A stretch of 64,000 nt of DNA from Caprella mutica. Taxonomy: Eukaryota > Arthropoda > Malacostraca > Amphipoda > Caprellidae. A model generated the notes under the pieces. It worked only from the letters and a program-made list of their open reading frames with translations. It had not been told where the DNA came from and searched no databases. The stretch lies in assembly GCA_947561585.1 (NCBI GenBank), contig CANNZV010000923.1, forward strand, positions 62,001-126,000. The letters run 5' to 3'. Positions 48,401 through 58,500 of this stretch are shown piece by piece. The position numbers were made by a program, and so were the translations under genes. Each line of letters begins with the position of its first letter. Within the stretch, counting starts at the first letter, position 1.

Positions 48401-49113
48401 GGAAGAAGGGTTCACTGAAGATGTCCAGAAGGGGGGCGGAGCTCCTGAAATTTGGAAAGGGGGGGGGGGAGGTATTATTTTATAGCATAGGCAGTTAAGA
48501 TGAAAATGATTAGTGTGCTATCTGCAGTTATAAGCATTAACGAATTTAATAAACTATTCAAAATATATATTCCTGATTAAAATATGCATTTTTTAACTGA
48601 TTAAAATGTGCCTTTTTCAACTGATTAAAATGCGCGTTTTTTAATTATTAAAATAAGCATTTTTTAACTGATTAAAATGTGCATTTATTATATAATTTTT
48701 AAGATTATTATAGTATTTTAAAAAATGATTAAAACGAACCTGACTACACATTCCCGCGCATTCAATCGCGTCATGAAATCAATGAGTCTCTTTGGCGCCA
48801 TGACGCTACAGAGCATATGACGCACTTTGCGCAATCCGCAGTGCGTCAGAAGTGCGTCACGACACAAATGCGTCAGCGGGTTGGGGGTGTTGGTATTATT
48901 TAACCTGGGACATTTATCCTGGGAAATTTCGGGTGTGATCAAGGGAGACAGGACCTGAAATGGTTGGTAGGTTTTGTAGGACGGGCCACTCTGTAGAAGG
49001 AGTCTTTGAACGGTCGGGACTGTAGTGGTGGACTGGGTGCCCCAAGGGGTGGGGTTGCGGGGCAGTAGGGCCCTGCGAGTGGGGGGCTGGGGATTGTTTT
49101 CAACTATTGTCAT
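33441..49113 (-). CDS. Divergent protein-kinase-like protein, probable pseudokinase
   Basis: Seven minus-strand exons fit in phase: 49113-48740, 48444-48312, 45763-45656, 36146-35982, 35398-35214, 34696-34516 and 33827-33441, giving 510 aa. An in-frame TGA 18 nt upstream supports the ATG. Residues 1-165 are unrecognised. A kinase N-lobe seems to start at 172 (VGSAVPVFQIRK), HPHI at 227-230 fits the segment after helix C, and ALNHCDRRGL at 285-294 leads to a catalytic-loop equivalent where HRD is YGS (296-298), the following Lys is Thr, and the Asn (303) remains. The VAIK lysine position reads FNF and no DFG is seen, so catalysis is unlikely. The last 110 residues are highly basic and rich in Lys, Arg and Glu. 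The loop spelling (ALxxC.RR, SNVFL) recalls NEK kinases, but I do not recognise the gene. Exon 3 could instead use the stronger donor after 45631, which breaks phase unless an exon is missing in the 9.5-kb intron that follows. Confidence 0.68.
34189..34473. mobile_element. Two adjacent GTTGTGACAATATGC MITE copies
   Basis: A full copy (34189-34354) is followed directly by a shortened one (34355-34473) whose right end is lost. Both lie in the intron between the last two pseudokinase exons. Confidence 0.75.
34745..35013. mobile_element. GGGTAAGTT-family MITE with tandemly expanded core
   Basis: The core TTGGTATCCATGATACC plus TACTCAGAATAAAAGTTTTT is repeated about four times (about 39 bp each). 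The right arm (CGACCGAAAGTGTAGAAC ... GGAACTTA) follows. Confidence 0.7.
35017..35160. mobile_element. MITE, TCATGCCGCAGCAAAG family
   Basis: Ends GGCCCTATCACACGGGCC and CCCGTGTGATATAAGCC are inverted. It contains TCATGCCGCAGCAAAGGAAA, also at 58409-58430. Confidence 0.6.
35721..35914. mobile_element. Pogo-like MITE
   Basis: TACAGTAGACTTCCTGTATA to AGAGGATTTTTTACTGTA, with the TTTAGTCTACCATTGAATGG interior. It lies in the intron between the 36.1- and 35.4-kb exons. Confidence 0.7.
36236..36480 (+). repeat. Interspersed repeat with ATGAAGTGTGCAGTACAA (copy 2)
   Basis: CCAGGTCATTATACAATC is followed by ATGAAGTGTGCAGTACAACA; copy 3 is at about 48051-48200. Confidence 0.5.
36765..37225. repeat. 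Hairpin element with a 17-bp palindromic array
   Basis: A 52-base perfect palindrome is centred on CCCGGG (36832-36884). It is followed by a GATACCAATTAAAAT arm fragment and an array (36920-37215) of GCTACAGTAGC spaced by AATAGT in the first half and by its complement ACTATT in the second half; the switch is at about 37080. Confidence 0.85.
37351..37513. mobile_element. MITE, GTTGTGACAATATGC family
   Basis: GGGTTGTGACAATGCGC to GCGTATTGTTACAACC, with the usual ATACCGCTGGTGTAGAACC interior. Confidence 0.8.
37745..38035. mobile_element. Interspersed element ACTAGTGTACTSTCCCGTTA (copy 2)
   Basis: Close copy of 20060-20335, with the same start and the same ATTATTAGTATAGATT end. Confidence 0.65.
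38113..38222. repeat. AAGGATTTATTCCTGGG inverted/tandem repeat (copy)
   Basis: Two direct units and one inverted unit; same family as 3664 and 13231. Confidence 0.7.
38225..39500. other. AT-rich intron sequence, nothing recognised
   Basis: It lies in the long 9.5-kb intron of the pseudokinase gene. No exon-like sequence is seen on the minus strand. Confidence 0.4.
39508..39551. repeat. Perfect 19-bp inverted repeat with 6-nt loop
   Basis: GTGAAGTATGCTATCTGCA at 39508-39526 pairs exactly with 39533-39551. It is shorter than a typical pre-miRNA. Confidence 0.75.
39587..39779. mobile_element. Hairpin MITE, GGGTAAGTT family
   Basis: Ends GGGTAAGTTACGAATTATCG and ATAATTCGGAACCTACCC; the centre differs from the other copies (TTATTACACAGTG). 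Confidence 0.85.
39794..39960. mobile_element. Truncated GGGTAAGTT-family MITE
   Basis: The left arm and the ATGATACCGGCAAGTATCAT core are present; the right end is lost. Confidence 0.65.
40555..41150. repeat. About 180-bp tandem repeat, three copies, each with a CRE palindrome
   Basis: Repeats contain TGACGTCA at 40743, 40921 and 41108 (spacing 178 and 187), followed by CGCTCTACRYTGGTYATCAT and, further on, TTTAATTCAATCAATCTA. Confidence 0.8.
41877..42070 (-). repeat. 60-bp units of the composite element, three copies
   Basis: AAGAGGAAAATGAAGAGGTG and CTACGAGTCTACCTA units match the large array at 50653-51436; head and tail are missing. Confidence 0.75.
42550..43085. repeat. About 60-bp tandem repeat, eight copies
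   Basis: Unit contains TAATGTAATTTTGTATCACT and GGTTATCATTTTGTA; outer copies are more diverged. Confidence 0.9.
43985..44372. repeat. About 34-bp minisatellite, about eleven copies
   Basis: Unit AAGTTATGGTGGGGCCATAG plus AAGATTGAGAGAG, with (AG)n length variation. The sequence matches repeat ends near 10870-10950, 43200-43260 and 9420-9480. Confidence 0.9.
44628..44995. repeat. 26-bp minisatellite, about fourteen copies
   Basis: Unit TATTAACTATAAGTGTATCC plus CTTCCC; shorter units without CTTCCC are mixed in. Confidence 0.95.
46080..46880. repeat. 22-bp minisatellite, about 36 copies
   Basis: Unit GTTAATGGAATATCGAGGGA plus AT. Units are homogeneous in the 5' part and diverged towards 46880; stray units occur near 47117. 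Confidence 0.95.
46885..48300. other. Intron with degenerate short repeats
   Basis: Degenerate TATAGTTGGACC units lie at about 47800-48305, and copy 3 of the ATGAAGTGTGCAGTAC repeat is at about 48051-48200. No exon is recognised. Confidence 0.45.
48576..48690. repeat. About 27-bp tandem repeat, five copies
   Basis: Unit AACTGATTAAAATGTGCATT with T-run variation, inside the first intron of the pseudokinase gene. Confidence 0.8.
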
Positions 49114-49354
49114 CGTGGTGAATGATAATCAGTTAATTATTTAATAATATAGGGATATTATGAACAATAATTAAAATTATTTTTCTTTACGATTATCATC
49201 AGTAATTATTTCTAGTAACAATTAAAATCAATATTCATTTTTCTTGATTATTAAGATCACTATTTATTTCACTTTTGATAATTAAATGAATAATTATTTT
49301 TCTTGATAATTAAAACCAATAGTTATTTTTCTTGATTAACATATACAATGGGTT

Positions 49355-49560
49355 TCGTTTTATCGATAGTTTCTCATGGCACTATTCACTTTCCTCTTCA
49401 CAACGTGGTTAATGAGGTATAAAGCGTTGCAATGTCTCCACGGAGCTCTACAGCACACCATACACCTTCACACCGCAGCAGTCAGCTGATTACTGAGACG
49501 TGAGAAATACACTTTGTAGCTACGTCTGCTTGCAACTAGGTAGTGACACGCTATGTAAAC
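49355..49560 (-). promoter_or_regulatory. Candidate promoter of the pseudokinase gene
   Basis: A perfect DRE palindrome TATCGATA (the DREF/BEAF-type core element of insect housekeeping promoters) lies at 49361-49368, about 250 nt upstream of the minus-strand ATG. A more GC-rich stretch runs to about 49560. The call rests on motif and position only. Confidence 0.35.
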
Positions 49561-49564
49561 AAAC

Positions 49565-50500
49565 GTGCAATAGACATAGAGAAAGAAAATAATAGAAATG
49601 TACGAGGTAAAAAGATGAATGGAAAATATATTCAAAAAATAAATTGATATTTTTTGGAATGAATTAAAATGTAATACAAAGAAATAATGATATACGAAAA
49701 AAATTAAAATATAAGGAAGAACTAGGTATGGAAAATGTGGATAAAAAATATGAATGAAAAAAAAACAATAAAAAAAGTGATAAAATATAAACTACATAAT
49801 GGAAAACTACATTTAAATTTATTTATTTAATACTAATTACATCAAATAATAGCATGTGAATTGAGTACATGATTTTAAGCCATTACTAATTTTGAAAATT
49901 ATAGAAAAAATGAACCAATTTTCTTATGACAAGACGAGTCGAAATATATATTTTAATAAAATGGTTAATTCTAATGAAATAACAATATATGTTTATGTAC
50001 ATTAATATTATTTAGATAAATTTATAATGCAGTTTGTAAAAAAATATATTTTGTAAATATTTTTTTATTGAATATCCATAAAAGTAGAGAACTTAATAAA
50101 AATTTTAAACTCAGTAATAATTAGGTACAAATGATTTATATATGTTAAACTTTGGGAGATTTTTATTTTATTTTGAAGAAAATCATTTGGTAATTAACTG
50201 TTGATTTGTTGTGAAATACCAAGTACATTGTTAAAACCTAATTTCAGAAAATGAGACAAGGCCACTAACAATTAACTATTGTCAAATAAATACAATAGAA
50301 ATAAGCAGGAAAGCTAAAATTAATTATTATTCATTTCTTTAAATGGTTTCAGATGAGAGAAATGAACATTAAAATTTAAATACAATTCATTACATTTAAA
50401 TAAAATCATTTATAATCTTTCTTTGAGTTTATTATTAAATAATGGTTAATTAAAGCAATTAATTATCAATATTGTTCCAATATTGCCCCAATTAAATATT
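49565..50500. other. AT-rich intergenic sequence, nothing recognised
   Basis: No gene or repeat is seen. Confidence 0.4.
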
Positions 50501-50503
50501 ATA

Positions 50504-51510
50504 GAAGCAGTCGGAAAGAAAGTGGCTCCATGAACAAAGTCACTTACCACCAGTCAGTGATAATGCTCATGGGTGCAGAAAAGCTACTCCGTGAATGCCG
50601 TCACTTACCGAGGAATGCAACGAAAAGGGATACAAGCACCGGTGACTTAACTCAAAGATGGAAGAAAATGAAGAGGTGATAGTAAATGAAGCCTACGAGT
50701 CTACCTAACACAAAATCTAAGAGGAAAATGAAGAGGTGATAGTAAATGAAGCCTACGAGTCTGCCTAACACAAAATCTAAGAGGAAAATGAAGAGGTGAT
50801 AGTAAATGAAGCCTACGAGTTTGCCTAACACAAAATCTAAGAGGAAAATGAAGAGGTGATAGTAAATGAAGCCTACGAGTCTGCCTAACACAAAATCTAA
50901 GAGGAAAATGAAGAGGTGATAGTAAATGAAGCCTACGAGTTTGCCTAACACAAAATCTAAGAGGAAAATGAAGAGGTGATAGTAAATGAAGTCTACGAGT
51001 CTACCTAATACAAAATCTAAGAGGAAAATGAAGAGGTGATAGTAAATGAAGCCTACGAATCTACCCAACACAAAATCTAAGAGGAAAATGAAGAGGTGAT
51101 AGTAAATGAAGCCTACGAGTTTGCCTAACACAAAATCTAAGAGGAAAATGAAGAGGTGATAGTAAATGAAGCCTACGAGTTTGCCTAACACAAAATCTAA
51201 GAGGAAAATGAAGAGGTGATAGTAAATGAAGCCTACGAGTCTGCCTAACACAAAATCTAAGAGGAAAATGAAGAGGTGATAGTAAATGAAGCCTACGAAT
51301 CTACCCAACACAAAATCTAAGAGGAAAATGAAGAGGTGATAGTAAATGAAGCCTACGAGTTTGCCTAACACAAAATCTAAGAGGAAAATGAAGAGGTGAT
51401 AGTAAATGAAGTCTACGAGTCTACCTAATACAAAAAATATCCAAGACCTCGTAGTTGAAGAGCATAACCCTAGCGCTATCCTCTAAAACTGCAAGAAGCG
51501 TTAACATATT
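50504..51510 (+). repeat. Composite element with head, thirteen 60-bp units and tail
   Basis: Head 50504-50645 (TGGCTCCATGAACAAAGTCA), array 50653-51436 (AAGAGGAAAATGAAGAGGTG per unit), tail 51438-51510 (GACCTCGTAGTTGAAGAGCA). The 239-aa minus-strand ORF is an array artefact. Confidence 0.85.
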
Positions 51511-51929
51511 GATAAATAAAATACCAAATTAAACAATAAAATAAAAATGAAATTTGATACGCTTGGAGATAAATAATACAAGAAAACATTATTATTATAT
51601 ATTTAGCAGGGGACAATTTCCATCACATATCTTTCAAAATACACATTTAGCGTATTTAAAGCAATCTTGTATTAAACTACCTAGGTAATTATCAGAGTGA
51701 AATTCGATTTGAATTATGGAGAATTAATATTCTAATAGCAAACCAATGATTTAAAGTTATAATATAAAACAAATTAATAAAACTCGAGAGATCTTCTTTG
51801 AGTACCTACATTTATATTCTTCTCTTTGCATTTAATTTATAAAAAAATGAACAACTCCGTTGTTCTGATGACGTCATTGACTACTGCGCGGGTACACTAC
51901 CACGTTACTATTATGCCCACTCTACACTT

Positions 51930-52094
51930 GCAGATAAAACGCCGAGTTTTTACCGCCCAGTTTACATCTCTTTACTAACGGTTAAATGAATGGAAAACAA
52001 ATTTGCAGTTTGCGTTTCTACCGCCTTCCAATCATTTAACCGCGATTAATTGAAGAGGCGTAGACTGGGCAGTGAAAAGCGGCATTTTATCTGC
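51930..52094. mobile_element. MITE, GCAGATAAAACGCCG family (best copy)
   Basis: Left GCAGATAAAACGCCGAGTTT and the complement of the right GCAGATAAAATGCCGCTTTT are clear inverted ends. Confidence 0.8.
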
Positions 52095-52189
52095 TACCTA
52101 GTATAGAATGGGCCTTACGCACCATAGCTTGAAGCAAACAATATTTAGTACAAGAAGGAGATGATAGAAGAAGAGAGGCAAGTGAGGAT

Positions 52190-52320
52190 GAAGATGTGGA
52201 GGAAGAGAAGACAGATTGAAAGAAGAGGAAAAGAATGAAGCGGATGGAGAGGATGAGTGATGGAGAAGAGAGAGGATGAGTGATGGAGAAGAGAGAGGAT
52301 GAGTGATGGAGAAGAAGCCG
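52190..52320. repeat. Short tandem repeat GATGAGTGATGGAGAAGAGA
   Basis: About three 22-bp units preceded by degenerate purine-rich sequence; probably downstream of the PHD/SAM gene. Confidence 0.7.
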
Positions 52321-52329
52321 ATGAAAAAT

Positions 52330-52595
52330 CATTTACAGACTGACTGACTGCATAGTATTTACAGTTTGCTAGATACAGCCCATATATTTACAGTTATTAA
52401 TGTTATTTACAGCTAGCTACTTATTTGCTTGCAGCCTATTATTTAGATTCATTATTGTTTTTACAGATAGCTAGTTAATTGCATGCAGCCTATTATTTAC
52501 AACAAGTATTGCTATTTACAGCCAGTACTTATGCTATATACAGTGATGCTATTTACAGCCACTAATACAATTTACAATGTCTAACAACCTATTCA
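52330..52595 (-). other. Probable 3' UTR with recurring TATTTACAG
   Basis: TATTTACAG or close variants recur about nine times on the plus strand just downstream of the PHD/SAM stop codon. No clear AATAAA was seen in this short stretch. Confidence 0.4.
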
Positions 52596-55500
52596 TCAAT
52601 AGTGAGTTGGAGGATTTGGTATCCTAGTTTGTAAAATCCTAACTTGTTTGTAAAGTTTCACTGCAGGACCTAGTTTCAGATTTAAACTTTTTAACACATC
52701 AGTTCTTGAAAGTAACATCAGAGCGCTGCCATCTATTGCCTGGAAAAGAGAATATTTAATTAGCAATTAAATTGAACATTAGGTACTTCAATAATAAGTA
52801 ATATACTTTTACTGGATAAAATATTTAAAATAATAAGTAATATACTTTTACTGGATAAAATATTTAAAAATATCATCTAACTTAGTTTGTTATATATATC
52901 TTTTATCTATCTTTATTTTATTATCAAATTCATCTACGGCAATCCCTTCAAACTTCATCTGCGGCAATCCCTACCAATATCATAGACGGCCCAACCCAGA
53001 GATTGGCATGTCGTAAAAATGTTTGCGAACCTTTATTCGCAAACCCATTCAGACCGAAAATGGGTACAGAGATTCGGACTTCCGTGCGCAAATGCCCTTT
53101 TTGCGAATCCGAACCTCCGGAAAAACCGATTTATTCATTTTACATTCTGAATATGCCGACCTACCATAATTCACTGTATGACCTGACTAATATATTAAGT
53201 AGAAAAAAAGTGAAGCGAATCTTGTAGACAGTAAAATTTATAAAAAGAACAAAAGTATTCCTTCAGTTTCATAATTTTTTCTCCATTTCATGATGACAAA
53301 CATTACATAGCTACATTATGTCAAATAATGTTGCATTTTCTTTTAATAAGAATTTAGATTAGAAGATGGTCAATGAAAAAGTACAATTAATATTTAAAAA
53401 TGCAAGAACGTTACACAGAAGTAAGAAGTTACTGTAATAATTATTATTATTATTTATATATTTTATTGAATAATTAATGCATTATTAATATAATTTTTCT
53501 TCCTTTTTTACAGGTTGTTCTAAAAGCCTAGGAGCTTAATCTAATAATAGGATCGTAAATGAACATGTAGACGGTGGTTCACTTTTGTCCATTTTTAGAT
53601 ATAAAATATAAATCAGACCTTCGCATACAAATGTTCGTAATAAATGTTTGCGCCAAAATTTCAAAATTGAGTTCGCTATTCAAAGGTACGGAACCGAAAA
53701 ATAGGCTAAGATTCGGATTCAGAACCCCAAAAAATGTTCGCATGCCCAGCTATGGCCCTACCTGTTCTCTCAGCAAGGTAGCCTCTTCTTGTAGTCCTTT
53801 CTGTTCAAAGTAGGTAAAGACTTCTTCTTGTGACCAGTTGAGAGCATTGGGAATTGTGGGGTCGATTCCCAGGCCACCGTTCTGAGGAAAAGGAACAGCT
53901 GTAAAGATTCTCACATCTGATCGCTACAAGTAATAAAGAACTAAAATTATTCTGATTTAAATTGATAGTAATGTTATTATAAAATAATGTCTATAAAAAA
54001 TAATATGATAGCTAATGTATGAGTAGGAAATTTTTATTTGGAACCATCAAAAATTAACTTCATATTCTGTGGTCTAGCTAGAACTTTCCTTCTAAATAGC
54101 CTTTTTTTTGAGGATTTACGGAAGTCATTAGAGTTATATTTTCTCACCTGCCAGGACAAACCCCCGCTGGACCCCCTACTCTCGTCATCTGGAATGGGGG
54201 AATCCCTTGGAGTTAGGGGGAAGCTGCCCCCCGACTGACTCTGACTGAGATTGCTGTAGAGCGTATCTTCGTAACCTGAAAAAACTGACGTGTTAGAAAA
54301 AAGAAGTTGAATACAAGAGACTTTAATTTTGGTTTAACGTCTGCTTCGGAACAAAGTCACCTAGCTACCACCATTCAGTGACATTGCTCATGGATGTAGA
54401 AAAGCTACTAAGTGAATGCAATCACTTACCAAGGTAGCTATGTGACAAAAAGAGACACAAGCACCAGCGGTTGCACTCACAGATGGAAGAGGAAAATGAA
54501 GAGGTGTTAGTAAATGAAGCCTACGAGTCTACCTAACACAAAATCTAAAACCTCGTAGTTGAATAGCATAACCCTAGCGCTATCCTCTAAAACTGCAAAT
54601 AGCGTTAAAAAATGATAAACATGCTAACACGAAAAAAAAGGAGAACAAGTGCAAAACAGGCAGCTGACTAAACACAGGAAAATAAAAATGTAGCTAGCTA
54701 GTATGTTAACTTGCATCTTCTATTTAAAATTTTGTCAATAGTGATTGTCGGCATTATTAATTATTGAATGGAAGGTTGAAGTTCTATTTTGATTTTACTT
54801 TGAATACATTAAAAAAGTTCAGCTTCACACACCAAAGAATACAAAATTAATCTAAATCAATAAATATAATAAGATTTCAATTTCCCCTTTCAGAATCAAA
54901 CCCAAGACCTGTAGCTAATATTTTGACTGAATCTTTAACTTTGTATTATTATATTTACTGATAGTAATACTTCTGCAATTCAAAGAAGGAAGAAACAATT
55001 TAAAGAAATAGTTCATACTCATTTGGTTGACTAATATACTTTAGAGATCACAGTTCAATGAGACATAAAAACCTCTAAGGTTATTTTAAATCAGACTCAC
55101 TTCGAATAAAATCACCTTGGAATATATTCAACGGTAGACAAATTGTTGAAGCGGTTGGTGTCGATTTTAATGTACATAGACTTGAGTGTCCTGACGAGTT
55201 ATGAGGTTGCAAAAATATTTAATATGTGGAGCACTGTCGTACACTTTGCTCCTCTGATTAATCTTGAAGGGCCGTTCACACGTAGGGTTTTTTTTAAGTC
55301 TTTCCACCAGACTTTTTGCTTAGCTCTTCCTACTTTTTCCACGAGAATATAAACTAAAATAAATAATAATTATAACATTTTTTCTTATATTCTCGTGGAA
55401 AAAGTAGGAGGAGCTTAGCAAAAAGTCTGGTGGAAAGACTTAAAAAACCCTACGTGTGTACGGCCCTTAAGAATGTATATAACTAAACCTTGGTTTAAAC

Positions 55501-58500
55501 TTACTGTTCCTGCCGTTGCCCCTGTTTTTACATGCCCCACACACCCAGCTGCCTTTGGGTTGGTTGGTTAGAGGTGGCTGGTGACACGTGAGATGATAAG
55601 CTCTGTCGCAGTCATCGCAGAAGATGAGGGTGCCCTGAAATTAACAGAAAATAGGAATTAGATGCAAGAACTAAAAATAGGGAAAAGATTCTTCAGTCTG
55701 CCATGAATGGCCAACAGTTTTAGAAAACTGATGGCCATTTTATAGCAAAATAAAGAAAATTTGTTCACTATAGAACTACTTCCTTACACACGACTCTACA
55801 GTCACTATAGAGGATTTTCATTACAGAAGAGTTCTACAGCACTGTTTACGACTTTTATCACATGCAATATAAACGGTGTGAGAGTTCATTTCATACAGTG
55901 AAGTTATCTGACATTTCTTTATTTATGAACAACTAAAGTTTCTGCTTTAAATTAATAATAAATAACAACAGTTTCAGCTATATCTCCTCCGGTATTTTTT
56001 ATAACAGTTTGCTTTTATTTTATTAATAGTATAAAGAAAATTATGCGAAAATTACTAGATAAAGCCTGTATAGGAAAATTCGATGAGAATTCAATGGTCC
56101 AGTAATAGCTAGTGTACCTATTCCAATGGTCCAGTAATAGCTAGGGTATCTATTCCAATGGTCCAGTAATAGCTAGTGTACCTATTCCAATGGTCCAGTA
56201 ATAGCTAGTATACCTATACCAATGGTCCAGTAATAGCTAGGGTACCTATTCCAATGGTCCAGTAATAGCTAGTATACCTATTCCAATGGTTCAGTAATAA
56301 CTAGGGTACCTATTCCAATGGTCCAGTAATAACTAGGGTACCTATTCCAATGGTCCAGTAATAGCTAGTATACCTATACCAATGGTCCAGTAATAGCTAG
56401 GATACCTATTCCAATGGTCCAGTAATAGCTAGTGTACCTATTCCAATGGTCCAGTAATAGCTAGTATACCTATACCAATGGTCCAGTAATAGCTAGGATA
56501 CCTATTTCAATGGTCCAGTAATAGCTAGTATACCTATTTCAATGGTCCAGTAATAGCTAGTATACCTATTTCAATGGTCCAGTAATAGCTAGGATACCTA
56601 TTCCAATGGTCCAGTAATAGCTAGGGTACCTATTCCAATGGTCCAGTAATAGCTAGGGTACCTATTCCAATGGTCCAGTAATAGTTAGGGTACCTATTTC
56701 AATGGTCCAGTAATAGCTAGTATACCTATTTCAATGGTCCAGTAATAGCTAGGATACCTATTCCAATGGTCCAGTAATAGCTAGGGTACCTATTCCAATG
56801 GTCCAGTAATAGTTAGGGTACCTATTTCAATGGTCCAGTAATAGTTAGGGTACCTATTTCAATGGTCCAGTAATAGCTAGTATACCTATTCCAATGGTCC
56901 AGTAATAGCTAGGGTACCTATTCCAATGGTCCAGTAATAGCTAGGGTACCTATTTCAATGGTCCAGTAATAGCTAGGGTACCTATTCCAATGGTCCAGTA
57001 ATAGCTAGTGTACCTATTTCAATGGTCCAGTAATAGCTAGGGTACCTATTCCAATGGTCCAGTAATAGCTAGTGTACCTATTCCAATGGTCCAGTAATAG
57101 CTAGGGTACCTATTCCAATGGTCCAGTAATAGTTAGGGTACCTATTTCAATGGTCCAGTAATAGTTAGGGTACCTATTTCAATGGTCCAGTAATAGCTAG
57201 TATACCTATTCCAATGGTCCAGTAATAGCTAGGGTACCTATTCCAATGGTCCAGTAATAGCTAGGGTACCTATTTCAATGGTCCAGTAATAGCTAGGGTA
57301 CCTATTCCAATGGTCCAGTAATAGCTAGTGTACCTATTCCAATGGTCCAGTAATAGCTAGGGTACCTATTTCAATGGTCCAGTAATAGCTAGGGTACCTA
57401 TTCCAATGGTCCAGTAATAGCTAGTGTACCTATTCCAATGGTCCAGTAATAGCTAGGGTACCTATTCCAATGGTCCAGTAATAGGATACCTATTTTTCTC
57501 ACCACGGTATGGTCTATGTCGCACACTGAACAGTGTTTACACTCCATACAGGTCCAGGGGCGCCTTCTACTTTTATCTGCCAGAGATGGACTGTACCCAA
57601 GACAGGAGGGGTGACCTGAAAAAGAAAGATGAGTTGAACGTTCAAATATAATTTGCCCTGGGATTCATTAACAGTTGATTCTTGGGTTAAGTTTAAATAC
57701 AGATATAGGGAAAGAAAAATAATAAATAAAGGACTGTATACATGTCATAAGATAATATTATTTAAATTTTTATCAATCCATAACAAGAATTCTTTTATAC
57801 ATAATATAACGATCTATAGAAAGGTATTTTCAATACAATGATATTTTCACGAAACAGATGTTCCATACCTAATCACTAGTTGGTTGTTTGAAAAAAAATT
57901 GAAATGTTCAGCTACAGAAAAGTGCTGAGTTATGTGATGCACGTTTGAGTTATAAAGGACCTGAGTTATGAAATGCACGTTTGAGTTATGAATTAGTTTC
58001 CAATGTCTAAATTATAGAAAATGATATACATTGAGCATTTCGTTATAGTTATCTCTCAATGATCATAGTTTTCTATGATTTTTATCATAGAAAACTATCT
58101 AGTGACAATATGCTTTATAAATCATAGAGAATATTATAGACGGAGAGAATTAAAGAGTATTGAATGGTTCTACACCAGCGGTATATAGTATTCGATACCA
58201 TTTCATTTCGTCTGTGATATTCTTAAGATCTATGATTTACAAAGCATATTGTCACCACCCAAGTTAATGACTCACTCGTTGTGGAGCATTTAGTGCAGGT
58301 TAGCATGAACTCGTCCCTCGCATCCATAGATTCCGTCTGACAATACTGACATAGTGGCCTGAAAAAGAAAAAAAAACGTTAGGCTCCTTACACATCAGCG
58401 TTTTTTTCATGCCGCAGCAAAGAAAATTGTGCATGAAAAAACGCTACGACTGAATAAACGTGTGTGTTTTGTATGCCCACTTTGATTGGGCGTTAACCAT

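Noticed and set aside
50652..51371. 239-aa hydrophobic ORF with a 20-residue repeat, resembling a membrane protein
   Set aside because: It is the complement of the 60-bp array of a dispersed element; copies elsewhere have one or three units and no gene context.
56088..57485. CRISPR-like look of regular repeats
   Set aside because: Units are directly adjacent without unique spacers, in a eukaryotic intron; the same holds for the other arrays.
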